Shown here: in pieces, positions 34,420 to 46,678 of the stretch
Layout: each line of letters starts with the position of its first letter
Position numbering within the stretch: position 1 is the first letter of the stretch
The notes under the pieces: model-generated
Seen by the model: the letters and a program-made list of their open reading frames with translations, nothing else
Told to the model about the DNA's origin: nothing
The model's database searches: none
Position numbers and translations under genes: made by a program
Source: Acanthosoma haemorrhoidale
Taxonomy: Eukaryota > Arthropoda > Insecta > Hemiptera > Acanthosomatidae
Direction: 5' to 3'
Length of the DNA stretch: 64,000 nt
NCBI GenBank assembly: GCA_930367205.1
Contig: OV884011.1
Location: 167,473,226 to 167,537,225 of the forward strand

Positions 34420-36720
34420 TAAAAATTAACATAAAAAGGAACTCGTTTTTGTTTAATTTTAGATTTCATACATGATATTGAACTTATTGATACTATTAAT
34501 TGTTAATGTTTTAATATCCGATAAAGAATGTATCTTGCAAGAAATTTAACTTTGATACTTGGTTGTCTGTTGCACTAAGTTCTTAAGGGGTCTCATGTCG
34601 TGATTCTCATGTTCAACCTGAAGACCTAAAATTTTACATCACGCCTGATTTAGTGTCATTATATTATTCATTACTTAGTCAAAAATAATAAAGGGTGTCA
34701 AATTAAATATGTTAAAGTCCTTATTAGCAATATTTGATTTTCGTTTCGTTTTTAGAACCAAACTTACAAGAAATTGATATTAATATGTTGTTCACGACTT
34801 AAACTCAACCATCTTCTACTTTTAGAGGCATAACATTATGTATGAAATTATTTCCATTTGGTGTGCCCATAATATAAGCAGTCCGATTATTTATGTAATC
34901 TATTTAATGGGCTTATTGAAGAATGGTGTCAGTGCGCAAACCTTTTGGGAAAATGAAAAAAACATCAGGGTCCTAGTTATAATTAGGTCTAAGCGATGGG
35001 GAAAACCCCATCAGGTTTAAAATAGCCCTGGATCCAAATGTGTCAGATTGATTTTTAGTCAATTGTAGGCGTCAAATTTTTAAAATGCGTGGACTGAAGC
35101 CCTTGTTTCATGAACTAGTCGAAGAAGCCGAATATGAAGGAACTAGGACCAAAACAAGCTCAAATCTCTGCACAAATTCTTTATTTCACCCACACACACA
35201 AAAACAAAACATAAAACTGTTAAGTCGGTATACTAATTCTCTAAATGCTTGTATGATTTTAGGCCTAGTATTTCGTATTGTAGTTTTTGATTTTCTCGGA
35301 TAATTTTATTTCATAGGTCAAACTACCTAATATATATATATATCAATATTACATATTATATATATATATGTTTAGTAGTTTCTCTAGCTCATTAACTTAT
35401 GTATTACTTACTTAAATGTACTAATGATCAGTTCCTCAACAAAGCACCATTTCTTTCCAATTGATAAGTGGTATGTAAGCTGAAGTATTTCTTGGTTGGA
35501 TTACTCTCTATAAAAAATAACGTGGTAAATTTTGCAAAGGGACAAGTACCTCAGGACTGTGGAGTACTCCTTGGCCACAGACAGATCGCCGCACGGACGA
35601 AAGCTCGCGTCCACTTTCTCCTGCGAACATCGGACCGGTAGATTGTCCCGTTGTTCCTTCAAAGCTGAGTCACTCCGGTCATACTTACAGTACACCCTGG
35701 TAGTTCGCAAAGACATCGATGACACGTCGTTCTACTGAGAGAGGTGTGGTATCCATCACGCTCCATCTTTATGCTTTCTGTCAGCACTTTAAACCGAATG
35801 AGGGCCTAAAGGATCTGGGTTCAAATCCCTTTATGTATAGCGAATATAAATTTTTAAAAATACTAATAAAAAGTAGAAATCGATTAAGGGTTTCCCTACA
35901 ATTGAGCTTAAGACGGTATCACACCGATTGCCTAGCTGTACTTTAGGATTATTTTTTGCCTGTAATACAGTTTTCAAAATATTAATTTTTTTTTACTAAC
36001 AAAATAATTACAAGGAAGCAATTTTTTTACTAAAAGCGACGATATTTCTGAATGACCTAAATGATAGAAAAAAACGGAGATCTGAATGCAGCGTGGAAAA
36101 TTCTGTAAAATCTCTGTTGCAAAGAAGAAAATGTTTTGTTGGCGTGTCTAATTATTCTATACCTGCCAAATAAATACGCAAAATACAAAAATGTAAAAAG
36201 TAGTGGGGGGTAAAGGAGGAGCCTGAATACAAAACTACTTGCTATTGGACTACTTACTTGGGTGCAGTTTTAAATGTAGGCTCCAGTGTATGATGAATTT
36301 GGATATAAACAAAGCATGTGACACCTCTGTTACGCTCAAAGAAAAAATTGAATTTACGTAGAACTTGACATAGAAGAAAAATCTCCACACTATTAACGAT
36401 ACCACATATACATTGAATCATTACCATACGTTAATAAAACCACACTAGAACGCAAAGCACTTTCTAGATTGTTTTAGGCAGATTAAAACCCCCAAGGCCC
36501 ACTTGTTTTATTAGTGGAACGGCGAGTTTGTGTTTCACTTTCAAGGAGAACGGCTCGTTCGATGTGTGATCGAGTCGAGCAGTAACGATGTCAGTATTTT
36601 GAAGGTTTTACTTTCATTCAAGTCACTGTCTCTCTGATGATGATGATGATTTATGATAGTGGTCCTAAAAATTATTAAGTATTGATATTTAAAAAGAGGC
36701 TTCAACCTTTAGTATCTTGG
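34420..36720. other. AT-rich stretch with minor motifs
   Basis: Holds a TA-dinucleotide run pair at 35329-35370, a GC-richer patch at 35555-35760 with overlapping open frames on both strands (35501-35725 minus, 35532-35738 plus), a box B-like GGGTTCAAATCCC at 35818-35830, and a GATGATGATGAT run near 36638-36650. None is recognisable as a gene. Confidence 0.35.
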
Positions 36721-36727
36721 CAATTCG

Positions 36728-36990
36728 TTTATTGGCACAATATCATAAAACCGTCAACGTTTTGAATGTGCAGACATCATTAAGGACTACAATTTTGAAA
36801 ATATAGTAACGGTATGGAAACAAAATGAGTACTTATTTCATATGCTTAAAAAATAAAATACAATGTAAAAATTTGAAAGACTAAATACTATAATTTGGAA
36901 TGGTACGTGATACAATTTATCGACAATTTATGATGAATGATGCCTGAACAGGTGAAAAGCTGATGGTTTTATGATATTATGCCAAAAATA
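36728..36990. mobile_element. MITE-like element, about 263 bp
   Basis: 36728-36782 (TTTATTGGCACAATATCATA, AAACCGTCAACG, GACATCATT) and 36936-36990 are reverse complements with several mismatches across about 55 bases, enclosing about 150 bases of AT-rich noncoding DNA. This is the form of a small non-autonomous DNA element. Confidence 0.65.
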
Positions 36991-36999
36991 AATTTGTAA

Positions 37000-39270
37000 A
37001 GAGACTAAGGCTTAATGAAACAGCTCACTGTGAAATTTTAAAGATATATTAATATAACACCTCAACACATATGCTGGATAATTTATGATCAGAATTTCAC
37101 AACTGTAAAGGAAAAAAAATTAAAGGTGAATAATATTTAACTCGTTTCAGATTTCTCAAAACCAATTTAAGATTTTAGGCTAAGAAGTTTTCCTATCTGC
37201 TATATCATTGAGTCGGTCTGCCTTAGAATACTTTTAAGGCTCTTTGAACTTGCCAGGAATTCTTCAAATTTTGTATACGAAACTCTTAGGGTCGAATACA
37301 GATCAAGTTCGTATTTCAGCCGGGTCAGGTCGCATATCACATGACCTGTGCTCACGCACTTTTAGACCCTGTGCAAAAATATTTTGGTTTGAATCAACCT
37401 TAAAAAAAAAACGGTCTTGTTTTTAATTTAGCGTTTTGTTTAGACAGTCAAAGTTTTTCTAAACAATTTAATTTATTACTTTGTGTGGTACTTAATTCGT
37501 GGGGGCAATTCTAGACCAGGGGACACGGTCACAGTCTGGAACCTGATACTCGACGATGTATTAACAATTTAAAGCGGCTTTTTAATATTCTTCTTTTTTT
37601 TTGCCAATATTTTGGCGAATTGTGTCAATCGGCTTAACAAATAATTGTTTACGGTAACAAAGGAGGGATGTTTCACTGTGTGACTGATACGCTCTGAGTA
37701 TATACAGTACTGGCAAACATGGAAAAAAATAAGAAAAATCTAATAGTGGTCCACAAAAATAATAATAAGATTTAAAAAAATATCTATATTGTCCGTAGCG
37801 CGTGAAGAAAACGTAATATGGAAGCCAGGAATATCCCGTACGTTTGGCTATTCCTATAGTACCTATAGGTACCTATGTGTACATATTGAGTACCTGGAAG
37901 CATAGGATCGGGGGTTGTCGAGACAGAAGGCCAATAGATATGACCGGATTTGGTAGTTCCCGCGAAGTAGCGGTATCAAAGAAGTTGAGGCATATATGTT
38001 TGTTATTTTTATTCGTAATATACCTTTTTTGTTGTTTTTCCTATCTAGACCGTTAAAGCCTTTTTCATCACTTTTTTTTCTTAGTTTTATGCCGAGTCAA
38101 TATGTTTCTCAACAATGGGCAAGTGTAAAACTAGATCTTTCCGGCTCTAGAATAAGTTCCTTTTGGGAAATAAAATTTTGGGCTTGCTTACTTATTTACT
38201 TAGAGTGAATTCATTAAATTTAGTTGTCATCATATATCTTTTTTCAAAATTTTTTTTTCTCGATTAAGTATCGTCATAACCAGTGAATGTGAGTCCATTC
38301 TAGGGAATCAAGTGACAGAAGATCTCTACATAGTCGTCGTTGAATGTTATCAGGTAAGTCAAGTACACCTGTCTACAGACAGTGCTTTTGGTCATCAGTG
38401 GGTTTGGACGTCCGTGCAGTGTGTCGTGAAAATTTCTCTGTAATGTTTCATGCAGTCGTGAACGTAAGGAATTCTTAGGTCAGTGTGAAGAGTTTATGTA
38501 AAACTTGTGATAAGTCTTAGAAATTTCGATTGAAAAATCTGTTTAGTTTTCATTTTAGTGGCCGTGAATTTGGGTTGAATATGTCCAAATTAGTTTAAGC
38601 AAAAGTTTGTATGTCAATAGTTTCTAGGACAAGGGGAGTTTTGAACGTTTGCTGAACCAGTAAATGCTTCAATAGGTTTAGCCTGCGACTAAGTGTCCGT
38701 CCTTTCATTTTCGTGTACAGTTTCCAAGTCAGGTTCGATTGTTTTCAGTTTCTTAACCTTAGTTATTTCAAATCACCTTCTAGTATCTGGTGAAATATAT
38801 AACCAATTAGCTCGAATTTCCTCTTTAAAAAACAACAACTGTTGAACAGTCCAGGAATATATTAAATAACCTATTGATATCTTTGAAATTATTTCTGTGT
38901 TGCCGTTGTTGATATATACTTAACCATAGGAGAGAAATTATTTTTAAACAATGTCTCAGCTGGTATTTAAAAAATGTTAATTTTTTTTTTTGGGACTGAT
39001 TTTTTAAGTTTACTTTTGTTTTCATACTTTATTATTATTTATTTATAGGGTAGCATTTGTTCAACCTCTCTTGCTTCCTCAATACAGCCTTCTTCATCTC
39101 CTTCATGGTACTTTTATTTTTTCTTCTCATTCGGATTTCCTTGATCTATTCCCTGTTTCTTCCTTTTAGTGAAACTGTTCCCTCCTTTTACTAATCATTT
39201 TCTTTCCTTGTCTTCCGTTCCTGGAAACTCTTAGATGATTGCACAGCGTAACACTATTTATTAATTTTAA
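37000..39270. other. AT-rich stretch, nothing firmly recognised
   Basis: 38299-38353 is open in the frame ...NQVTEDLYIVVVECYQ and ends in a consensus donor (TATCAG/GTAAGTCAAG) at 38354, preceded by an AG at 38313-38314 (CATTCTAG); the acceptor is poor in pyrimidines. Other open frames (37244-37426, 37844-38056, 37996-38208) are unrecognised. Confidence 0.25.
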
Positions 39271-39277
39271 CCGAGAA

Positions 39278-39652
39278 CTAATTATTATGCTTCGACTTGT
39301 GGGATGGTTTAGACCTTTCTATATCGGTTCGAAAGTAGAGCTCACCCCTCAGCAATGAATGAGGATACGGTGATGCTTCAAGAAGTCCATCACCCTCTGC
39401 ATACAACCCAAGATAGGAGTAAGAAGAGAACTGTGAACGGGAAAGTGATCTTGCGTAAGGCGGTGTTGTTAAGGTCTGCTGGACAAGAATTACTCCTTGT
39501 GAAACGTCTTGACGTTGTTCAACTCTCCCGATGTAGGACAGGAGGAACAGTCTTAGGTAGGATCTGCACTTTGAGACAGGTAGTGTCAGTAGTGGCTTAG
39601 GTTCCATACGACTCGGTTGAAATATCGTTAAGCGGATATGAAAACAGATCAA
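39278..39652 (-). CDS. longest minus-strand frame, unrecognised
   Basis: A 124-codon ATG frame in a locally less AT-rich patch (39290-39640). The predicted peptide is rich in Ser, Leu, Tyr and Arg, shows no motif I know, and lacks a clear start context or polyadenylation signal. The opposite strand is also open for 81 codons (39355-39600, containing RTVNGKVILRKAVLLRSAGQ). Two overlapping opposite frames mean at most one is real; possibly neither is. A decayed transposon coding piece is an alternative. Confidence 0.12.
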   Translation of the reverse strand: MICFHIRLTIFQPSRMEPKPLLTLPVSKCRSYLRLFLLSYIGRVEQRQDVSQGVILVQQTLTTPPYARSLSRSQFSSYSYLGLYAEGDGLLEASPYPHSLLRGELYFRTDIERSKPSHKSKHNN

Positions 39653-39949
39653 TCACCACATTTATCTAACTTTTAAGTTTTCTCAAGTCAGTCCATAACA
39701 ACTATTTAACCATTCAATTTATGAGTATCAACCCTTAGAAGAAACCTATTATTGCCGCGATTGATTGAATTGATTGGCAGTCAACAGACAAGACGCATTG
39801 TTGAAGAAATGACGGAGTTGTTCAGTTTGAAACATCTTCGATTCCTTCGAATACTTCAACACTTTCGAAGAAGCAGAGCTTTTTCTCCCATCGCTAAAAT
39901 TCAGTGGGTCATTTGAGAGCCAACAACTGCTCGTCAAACAAAGGCTATC

Positions 39950-40430
39950 CTATTTTATAAATATTGAATCCTAATAAATATTCATTAATTAAAATTTCGT
40001 ATTCAGTTTACAATTGCATTTTTAATTTAGTATTAACATCCTTTATTGAATATATGTGACGTTCTGCGTCACCTTCGGAGACTTTAACGCTTCACCATCC
40101 TGAAGGCTGCAAGTTCCTTATTTGTTTATTAAATGCAACGACCTATTTTCGCCAAAAACAAAAAAACGAAAAGTAACTTAAAAAATGTTAGTTGACGATC
40201 CGGCCACCTGCGTGGGTGCGTTAGTCATGGCCTCAGCCGTGGCTAATCCTTGGGACACTTCCGCCGGGCATGATGGCTTCCGGTCAACTCACCTCTCTCT
40301 TTTCTTCGTCTAACGTCATAGTTTATCTCAGTAGCCAAGTCCAAAAATAGGGGAAAAAATTATATTTCATCAAATCAATGGCGAATGACACCTTCCCCCC
40401 TATCATTTATCTAAACAATTAATATGTATG
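39950..40430. other. short stretch with a small hairpin
   Basis: GTGACGTTCTGCGTCAC at 40057-40073 is a perfect 6-bp stem with a 5-base loop, followed by a GC-richer patch to 40320. The word GGAGACTTTAACGC here is shared with 5947. No gene is visible. Confidence 0.3.
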
Positions 40431-40660
40431 TTTGGAGTAGTCAGTGTCCTACTGGTTAGCATGCTGAGTGATATCCGTACATCGACGAAATTAACCATAT
40501 AAAATTTACTGTATATGTATATATTGTATGGTTAATATTTATATGGTATTTATATGGTATTATATATACCAGTGCTCATATGTAGGTAAGCTCAACGGTC
40601 ACATTGTGTCTTTGGGAGAGTTCAGCAAGAGAAAATTCATTTTGGGAAGGTTGCTTACTC

Positions 40661-40736
40661 GTGCAAGGTAGGTCAGTTGGTAGAACACTGGACTAGACAT
40701 TCGGGGAGGTCCAGGTTTTGAGTCCCACGTGCCTGG
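40661..40736 (+). repeat. tRNA-like sequence with both boxes
   Basis: TAGGTCAGTTGGTAGAACAC is box A/D-arm-like, and CCAGGTTTTGAGTCCCACG is box B-like with changes. The length, about 76 nt, is right for a tRNA, but acceptor pairing is poor and box B is damaged. Most likely a tRNA-derived SINE head. Confidence 0.45.
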
Positions 40737-41547
40737 CAGTATATTTCATCCATTATCAATATCGAAATGAAATGGGTTATATAATTACTTCTTTTTTTAA
40801 TTACTCTATTTCTTTCTAACTGCTTTCGAACCTTCCGGGTTTATTGGTATAGGGGATGGATCAGGCTGGGGTCAGAGACATTCAAAGTCAGAGTGTTTCA
40901 AATAAATCCATTCCAGTGAATCTGCCCATGACTTAAATGCCTCAAAAGACGGCTTCCTACCCATCTCCTGCAGGATGAATCCCATTAAGGACGACAAAAG
41001 GAGAGGGCCTCCAAGGATAACCGATTTCTTTACCCAATGACAAAAAGAGAAGCAACAGCGCATTAGTGAACGAATCCATTATGTACCAAGTGCTCTATTC
41101 TATTAGGGACATTTTTTTACAGGCCCTATCTCTCTCGCTCAATATCGACGAAAACTAATTTTACGGCGTAATTACACAACAAATGTATTATTTGTGCCTC
41201 TCGTTTAACCGTGAATATGTTTATTTTTCAGGAAAATTGCCTTCAATATATATTTAAAAAAAAAAAATGTTATCAGAATATGATCAAGATAATTTACTTG
41301 TTCAGATTCACTGAACCCAGTGAAGGGATCGGTAACCATTTTACAGCTATTTCCTCAGCCCAAGAAAGAGGATAGACCTTTTTACCAAAAATATGCATCT
41401 TCACAGAACACGTATGATGGGTTTATACTTTATATATGTTAAATAAATATATAAAAGAGATGAAGAGTTCGTAATTAGATGGAGGGCGATGAATAAGATA
41501 TGTTAGATTTTTATACAATTTATTTATGGATAACGTTTCGGGCTAAT

Positions 41548-41603
41548 ATGAATGTCTACATCAGGTCCCCAGACTAAGACTAAGACCTGATTCAGACATT
41601 CAT
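41548..41603. repeat. hairpin with 20-bp arms
   Basis: 41548-41567 (ATGAATGTCTACATCAGGTC) and 41584-41603 are reverse complements with two mismatches around a 16-base loop (CCCAGACTAAGACTAA). It lies just after an ACGTTTCGGGC word related to the element at 30824, so it may be part of a MITE-like end. Confidence 0.75.
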
Positions 41604-41754
41604 ACTGTCAAAATTTTGTCCATTATTACATTTGAAGAATACCTAACAATTCTGTCTCATCAACCTTCACCGACCTCCGAACAAACTCTACAACTCATAT
41701 TTTTTTCTGTTCCTTCAACAACGAAATTACTCCTGAAACGCTACAGCTGAGTGG

Positions 41755-41985
41755 TTACACATAATGACTGCCCCGAATTCCTCCGCCTGACTTCTCCTGG
41801 TTCGCGGACCCAAATCCTCTTTTAATGGACTCTAGGAGCATGGTCCAGCAAACGGCCTCATCCGCGATCGTTACCGGAACTCCGCTATCTCTTCGGCATC
41901 CAGGCCTTCCTCTGGCAATTCCTCGAGGGTACAGGTGATTGCCGGCTACTGCGGCATTAGGGAAAATCATGGAAGTCCCAGTCAT
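41755..41985 (-). CDS. unrecognised frame in a GC-rich patch
   Basis: A 76-codon ATG frame (MTGTSMIFPNAAVAGNHLYP at its start) coincides with a clearly GC-richer patch, 41755-41985. It has Gly/Arg-rich stretches (ARGRPGCRRD) but no motif that I can assign. No splice or promoter support. It may be a piece of a transposable element. Confidence 0.12.
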   Translation of the reverse strand: MTGTSMIFPNAAVAGNHLYPRGIARGRPGCRRDSGVPVTIADEAVCWTMLLESIKRGFGSANQEKSGGGIRGSHYV

Positions 41986-42204
41986 AACGATAAGTACTTA
42001 GTGGATTTCAGAGGGTAGACCCAATAGAAAATGAACTCGTTATGTTTATGTTCACTCGTGTTGAAATAATTTCCAACAGAACTTCCAGTACATTGTTGGT
42101 CTGGGATGTGTTGCAGTCTCTTAGGATATGCTCTTCAGTAAAGTTGACAGCATTGAGCTACTCACAGAATTGAATAACTCAATATATTATCTCACTCTTA
42201 GTTC

Positions 42205-42895
42205 TGCTTCTTAATATACCTTTCATTCTTGAACTCATCCCTTCCAAGTTCATAAAAATCCATAGTAACCTGTCCAACCACACTAATCCCGTAGCACAGT
42301 CATTGTTCACCCATCCCTATAACCTTCTCGGAGACTAAAACGGCAGTGTCCTCGTGACCTGCTATAAATGCGTGACAGTGGGAGTCCTGGCAATGGCCAG
42401 TTTCACCAATCATGTCCTGAGCGTATGTGTCTCACTTGCTCTTCGTCAGCCTCCACTGGCTCTAATCCGGTGACGCGGCTGACGGAGGAGCGTGGGGACT
42501 ACACAAGACTTCGCTTCCTCTTTCGAAGGCAACCATGTCGATTTGGGAGGCCTCTGGGCTGTTTGTAAATACTGCATGAATAAGCCAGTGAATGATGCAT
42601 TGTAAATATGGTATGAGTGAGAACATATTATCAAGTTAAAGCCAACATTTCCTCGTCTGAAATATAACTTGGCAGAACAGTATTGCTTCTTAACAAATAT
42701 GGCCACACCGTTGCTAGTAACAACTGAACTTGGATCCGTGAGATTTATTTTTAGAGCGAGGTGTATGTAAAATAGTAGTCAAGCAATCTTTTTTTTATAT
42801 CTTTACTACTTTTATATCTTTGGTTTATATCTCAATTACTTATTACCTGATAAGGCAGAATGTAATTTTAGCGCAATAAAGAAGTTTCAAAATAG
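42205..42895 (+). mobile_element. Jockey-type retrotransposon 3' end, interrupted copy
   Basis: Begins in the coding tail (AATATACCTTTCATTCTTGA, matching 10833 onward) and follows copy A through the GC-rich region to GAGAACATATTATC at 42632. There a block of about 200 bp interrupts it. The element resumes at about 42829 with CTCAATTACTTATTACCTGA and ends near 42895 (GCGCAATAAAGAAG). The interruption dates the inserted block as younger than this copy. Confidence 0.8.
42631..42796 (+). mobile_element. 166-bp unit, copy 1 (nested in the Jockey copy)
   Basis: This unit interrupts the Jockey 3' end. It matches 44768-44933 in reverse complement with only two visible differences in 166 bases. At the insertion, TATC occurs on the left (42628-42631) and again on the right (42825-42828), consistent with a short target-site duplication. 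After a run of eight T residues the inserted segment continues with AT-rich DNA to about 42828 that is not shared with copy 2. No open frame, no tRNA box. Class unknown. Confidence 0.85.
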
Positions 42896-42999
42896 TTCTG
42901 CTTAATCTCTCGTCTGTGAACAAAAGTGGGTGGTTTTTAAGAGCTTCGGCACATTGGGGTTTTCACCTAAATTATTTGTATATTATATTTTAAAAATTA

Positions 43000-44760
43000 A
43001 ATAAACGCTTATTCTCTGTCTGGATTCACATCATAAATCTTAACTAGACGTCCATAAAATATTATGGTTTTTTGGGTCGTACCAACCCTTCTGGGTCAAA
43101 ACTTTATTTTTTTGAAATTGTCTCTGATTTGCAGTATTTAACCGGCCCTAATCCGTATGGAATGATCAGAAACTACTTCGTTGTAAACTAAAGTACTATT
43201 TTTTTGTTGTTAGATATACTTACTCTTTGAGTATACTATTTGTATGTGTATGTGATTATTATAGATTGATAATATAGTATATTTTCTATCTTTTCTTTCT
43301 CTCTCTATGCAAATCCTCCCTTCACACATTATATATCTCACTCGTTTATTTTGTCTCGCTCTCTGTCGCATGGATGTTATCTCTTCTTTTTAATTGGTCT
43401 CCCTTTAGCAAAAAGTGTTTGCTCTATTTTTGGTTTCTTAGTTCTGTTTTCTTTTTCGGATCCGGTTCCAAGGCTGAGGGAGGAGACAGTGCACAGATGC
43501 CAAGGTCTCTCTCAAGTCGACGCACCGATAGGACTTGAAGCTTCCAAAAGAAGAAGGGACGGCTAAATATCAAGCTGATGCATTAAACAATGAAGGCTTT
43601 CATTACAGATTTAGCAGTATTAATAGTAGTATTATTTAGGTTTTTCTTACTTATAAAAACATTGTAAAACATAATTGTTGCTGATATGTACAGAAAGAGA
43701 AGCTATTAATCTTTATAGCGGCAGTAACAGCGTTGGATTTTAATTAAAATTTATGCAATTCATAAAGCGTTAAGTTGATCAAAAATCGTTAAAAATAAAC
43801 ATGTGTACTCGCCAATGAGTATTTTATTTTTTTATGACTACATAAATTTCCATTCAAAGATTTTTAGGGGTCCCGAAAACGAATAAAAAATTGTTTTTTC
43901 CCTACAAATTTTGTTATACTTATCTTACTGGAAGTGTTCACTGGATATTTTGAAATCTTTCTCATTTAGTACAATCCGACATATTTGTTTTTGAAGAAAT
44001 TTGTACATTCTCGGCTCCTAGGACGGATTGGAAGAACGCTCCAACTAATGTCCAAATGTTTCGACCTAGGATCAATAAAAAATGTCTCATTGAAATGCGA
44101 TACCCCACATAGTTCCCCTTGTCAGTATAATAGGAAAACATTTATATTTTTATTTAATTATTAATGATTAATTATAAATCTTTACCACACAAAATGTTTT
44201 GCACTACTTTCTGTGAAAATACATTCTTGACCATGCCCAGGTTTACTCTATATCGTAAAATGCTCAAGGCTCGATAAATATATTATTAATTGGAGCATCA
44301 AAATTTATAGGGACATAATTCTATTTTTCATTAAAAGGTAATTATATTTGAAATTTCGTGGCTAGACTAGCACATTTTATAAATACAAAATAAACATCTG
44401 AACAGTTAAATAGAAAATTTGTAGAAAGTTTTATTATTATCGAGTAAGAATTTATTCAAGACACATAGTCATCTCCACAGTCATAATGTCAAGGTTTAAG
44501 ATGGAAGATTATTTTTGCAATTGCTGGTTATAGGAAATTTTTAAACGCTTACTTCCCTTGACTTTTAAAAATTTATATGAACATAAATTTTATCCGAAGT
44601 GATAATTACACGTGAAGAAAAATAGTTTTGTGCGGGTTTTGACATGAGTTTTAATGGTTTATAACTTAAGAAAGGGCACCCTACTACTTCAGTAAAATAT
44701 CATATGGTCATATAAAATATCGGTGGCTAAATATTTTGAAAATAGCTCTCAGACAAGATA
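43000..44760. other. AT-rich stretch between the inverted 166-bp units
   Basis: AT-rich DNA. A 71-codon frame at 43351-43566 (+) is unrecognised, its 3' part lying in a GC-richer patch (43455-43565). No element is recognised. Confidence 0.4.
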
Positions 44761-44767
44761 GACGTAG

Positions 44768-44933
44768 AAAAAAAAGATTGCTTGACTATTATTTTACATA
44801 CACCTCGCTCTAAAAATAAATCTCACGGATCCAAGTTCAGTTGTTACTAGCAACGGTGTGGCCATATTTGTTAAGAAGCAATACTGTTCTGCCAAGTTAT
44901 ATTTCAGACGAGGAAATGTTGGCTTTGACTTGA
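44768..44933 (-). mobile_element. 166-bp unit, copy 2 (inverted)
   Basis: Reverse complement of 42631-42796 with two changes. Its flanks (TAGACGTAG on the left, ACGTTATCATGC on the right) are unrelated to the first copy's flanks, so the duplicated piece is limited to the unit itself. Confidence 0.85.
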
Positions 44934-45874
44934 CGTTATCATGCTACTACTACAAGGAGGACCAAAGATCCAACATCGTCATCCAATAGATCATCAGTGT
45001 TGCTTGGAAACGTCAAGTGCTGCTTACTGCCACACTAATGAACTATAAAGTTAACGCACATCTCATGAAAAATATTGATGAGCTTTATTAGCTTCAATAT
45101 TACTGACCTCTCAGTATTTAAGGTAGAATTTCTAGATTTTCTTTGATTTCGTACATCATACCGTCAATCCTGTACGATCTATTTCGATAGCACGCACCTC
45201 ATGTAGAGGCAGCGGGTCAAAGCAGCTAAAAACGATTATACTAAGCTACTTCAGTTCCTACATCAATAGTATTGTCAGTATTAGTTCCTGACATAAGTTA
45301 CTAGCAATGCAGTGTATCGTTAACGGAAGAAAACTAATTAGTTATAGTTAGGTTGTATCGTTTGACTATGCATCATTCATCGATCATGACTGAAATCCTT
45401 CATCTCATATATAACTGAATAACATTTAATCATTAGTCAATCATGACTTAAATTCTTTATCTCATATACAATTTTTTTTTTCAATCCCCTTTAAAAAAAT
45501 GACAAAACATTTATTTACTATAGATTCTCAGGCTAATCTTTTTTTTTTTTTTTTTCTTAGCTCTCAAACTTATAAAAATAGGATGTGGGAAAAATAAAGG
45601 AAAATTATTTTGGGCTAATGAGTGCCTTTCACTTAGGGGAGTCCCCCATTTGAAGGATGTATGAGAAGGATATAGGGTGTGGAATGCCTAAAGGAGGCGG
45701 GTAATCTATTTACATACTACGTTTTATATGTCCTGTACCATCATATACAATTGAATAACATTTAGTCCTTTAGCTCAAAGTCTACTAAATAATTTGTTTG
45801 GATGAAGCGATTGTTACTTCATTCCCGACTGTAAAAGATTTTATTTAACATTAGAATACTCTCGTTGCACTAGA

Positions 45875-45935
45875 ATGTTTATTTTTAATACCTTAATTGT
45901 GATAAAATTATAATTTGTCTAATTGGGCAATATGT
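45875..45935 (-). mobile_element. terminal scrap of the Jockey-type family
   Basis: AATTGTGATAAAATTATAAT, then TTGGGCAATATGTAATTGTG, matches on the minus strand only the last 60 bases of the family's AT-rich 3' terminus. A very short, strongly 5'-truncated or eroded insertion. Confidence 0.5.
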
Positions 45936-46117
45936 AATTGTGTTTACGACGAATAAGTAGTATAAGTTGCCCACTTCACGGACCAAAAAACACCCGCTTA
46001 CGTTTTCATATTTTAATAATAAATCCTTAGGCGTCAGTTTAGAGAGGGGGGACTAGTTCACGACTCGGTTGGAGTTCACTAAGGGCGCGGGCATAGCCCG
46101 ACCTCCGACCTCCCTGA

Positions 46118-46612
46118 ATAAGGTCGAAATTCTGAATTTTTTTTCATTCAGTCGGAACCCGGCACTTGAAGTGAGCAGTGCTCTCTCTCGACAAAGGCGA
46201 TTGCTGCTCTACTCGAGCCATGGCTTTCTGGACCTCTCTTTCCTAACCTTGCTACCTTTTAGTCCAGCATTGCCATACCCCATACATTCATTCCTAGTGG
46301 GATTATCTGCCTTCGTCTCACTAAAACCGGGACATCCTTGCAAGGGAACACTTCCATTCGGACGACGGTCTCTGGGGTCCTACAAAATACCTAGCGTCTC
46401 CCCCAGCCTGCCTCTCTCCGGTTCACTCTCGCCCTTTTGATCCGGACGGTTTCCAGACTCAGATACCGGGTGTGAATTTGTGGTCATTCCAAGACTCTGG
46501 ATCTCTTCTTCTGGACATAATGCACTGTCGGGGCACACCTTCTAAGATCTTATGGAGTCAGATCAATACGAATAAAGCAGCCCGCCGACGAGCAAAGGTT
46601 AAAGACCACAGG
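46118..46612 (+). repeat. dispersed repeat family 2, copy 1
   Basis: About 0.5 kb of GC-richer sequence shared in order with 50570-50938 and 59985-60470: GGCACTTGAAGTGA, CTCTGCCTTCGTCTC, the TCCGGTTCAC block, GTGTGAATT and the 3' word TATGGAGTCAGATCAATACG followed by AATAAAGC. The frame 46069-46440 is open for 123 codons here but is not conserved in frame with the other copies, so coding is doubtful. The shared 3' end suggests a retroposed element. Confidence 0.7.
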
Positions 46613-46678
46613 TTTGACCATTTTATCTTTTAGCCTGACAGCGGCCCGGTTGTCGCGACCCTATTCCCCCGATAGTGT

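Noticed and set aside
42631..44933. A single 2.3-kb transposon with 166-bp terminal inverted repeats
   Set aside because: The interrupted Jockey copy resumes at about 42829, right after the first unit, so the insertion is only about 200 bp and the second unit is separate.
46069..46440. 123-codon + strand frame as a gene
   Set aside because: It lies in a dispersed repeat and the frame is not kept in the other two copies.
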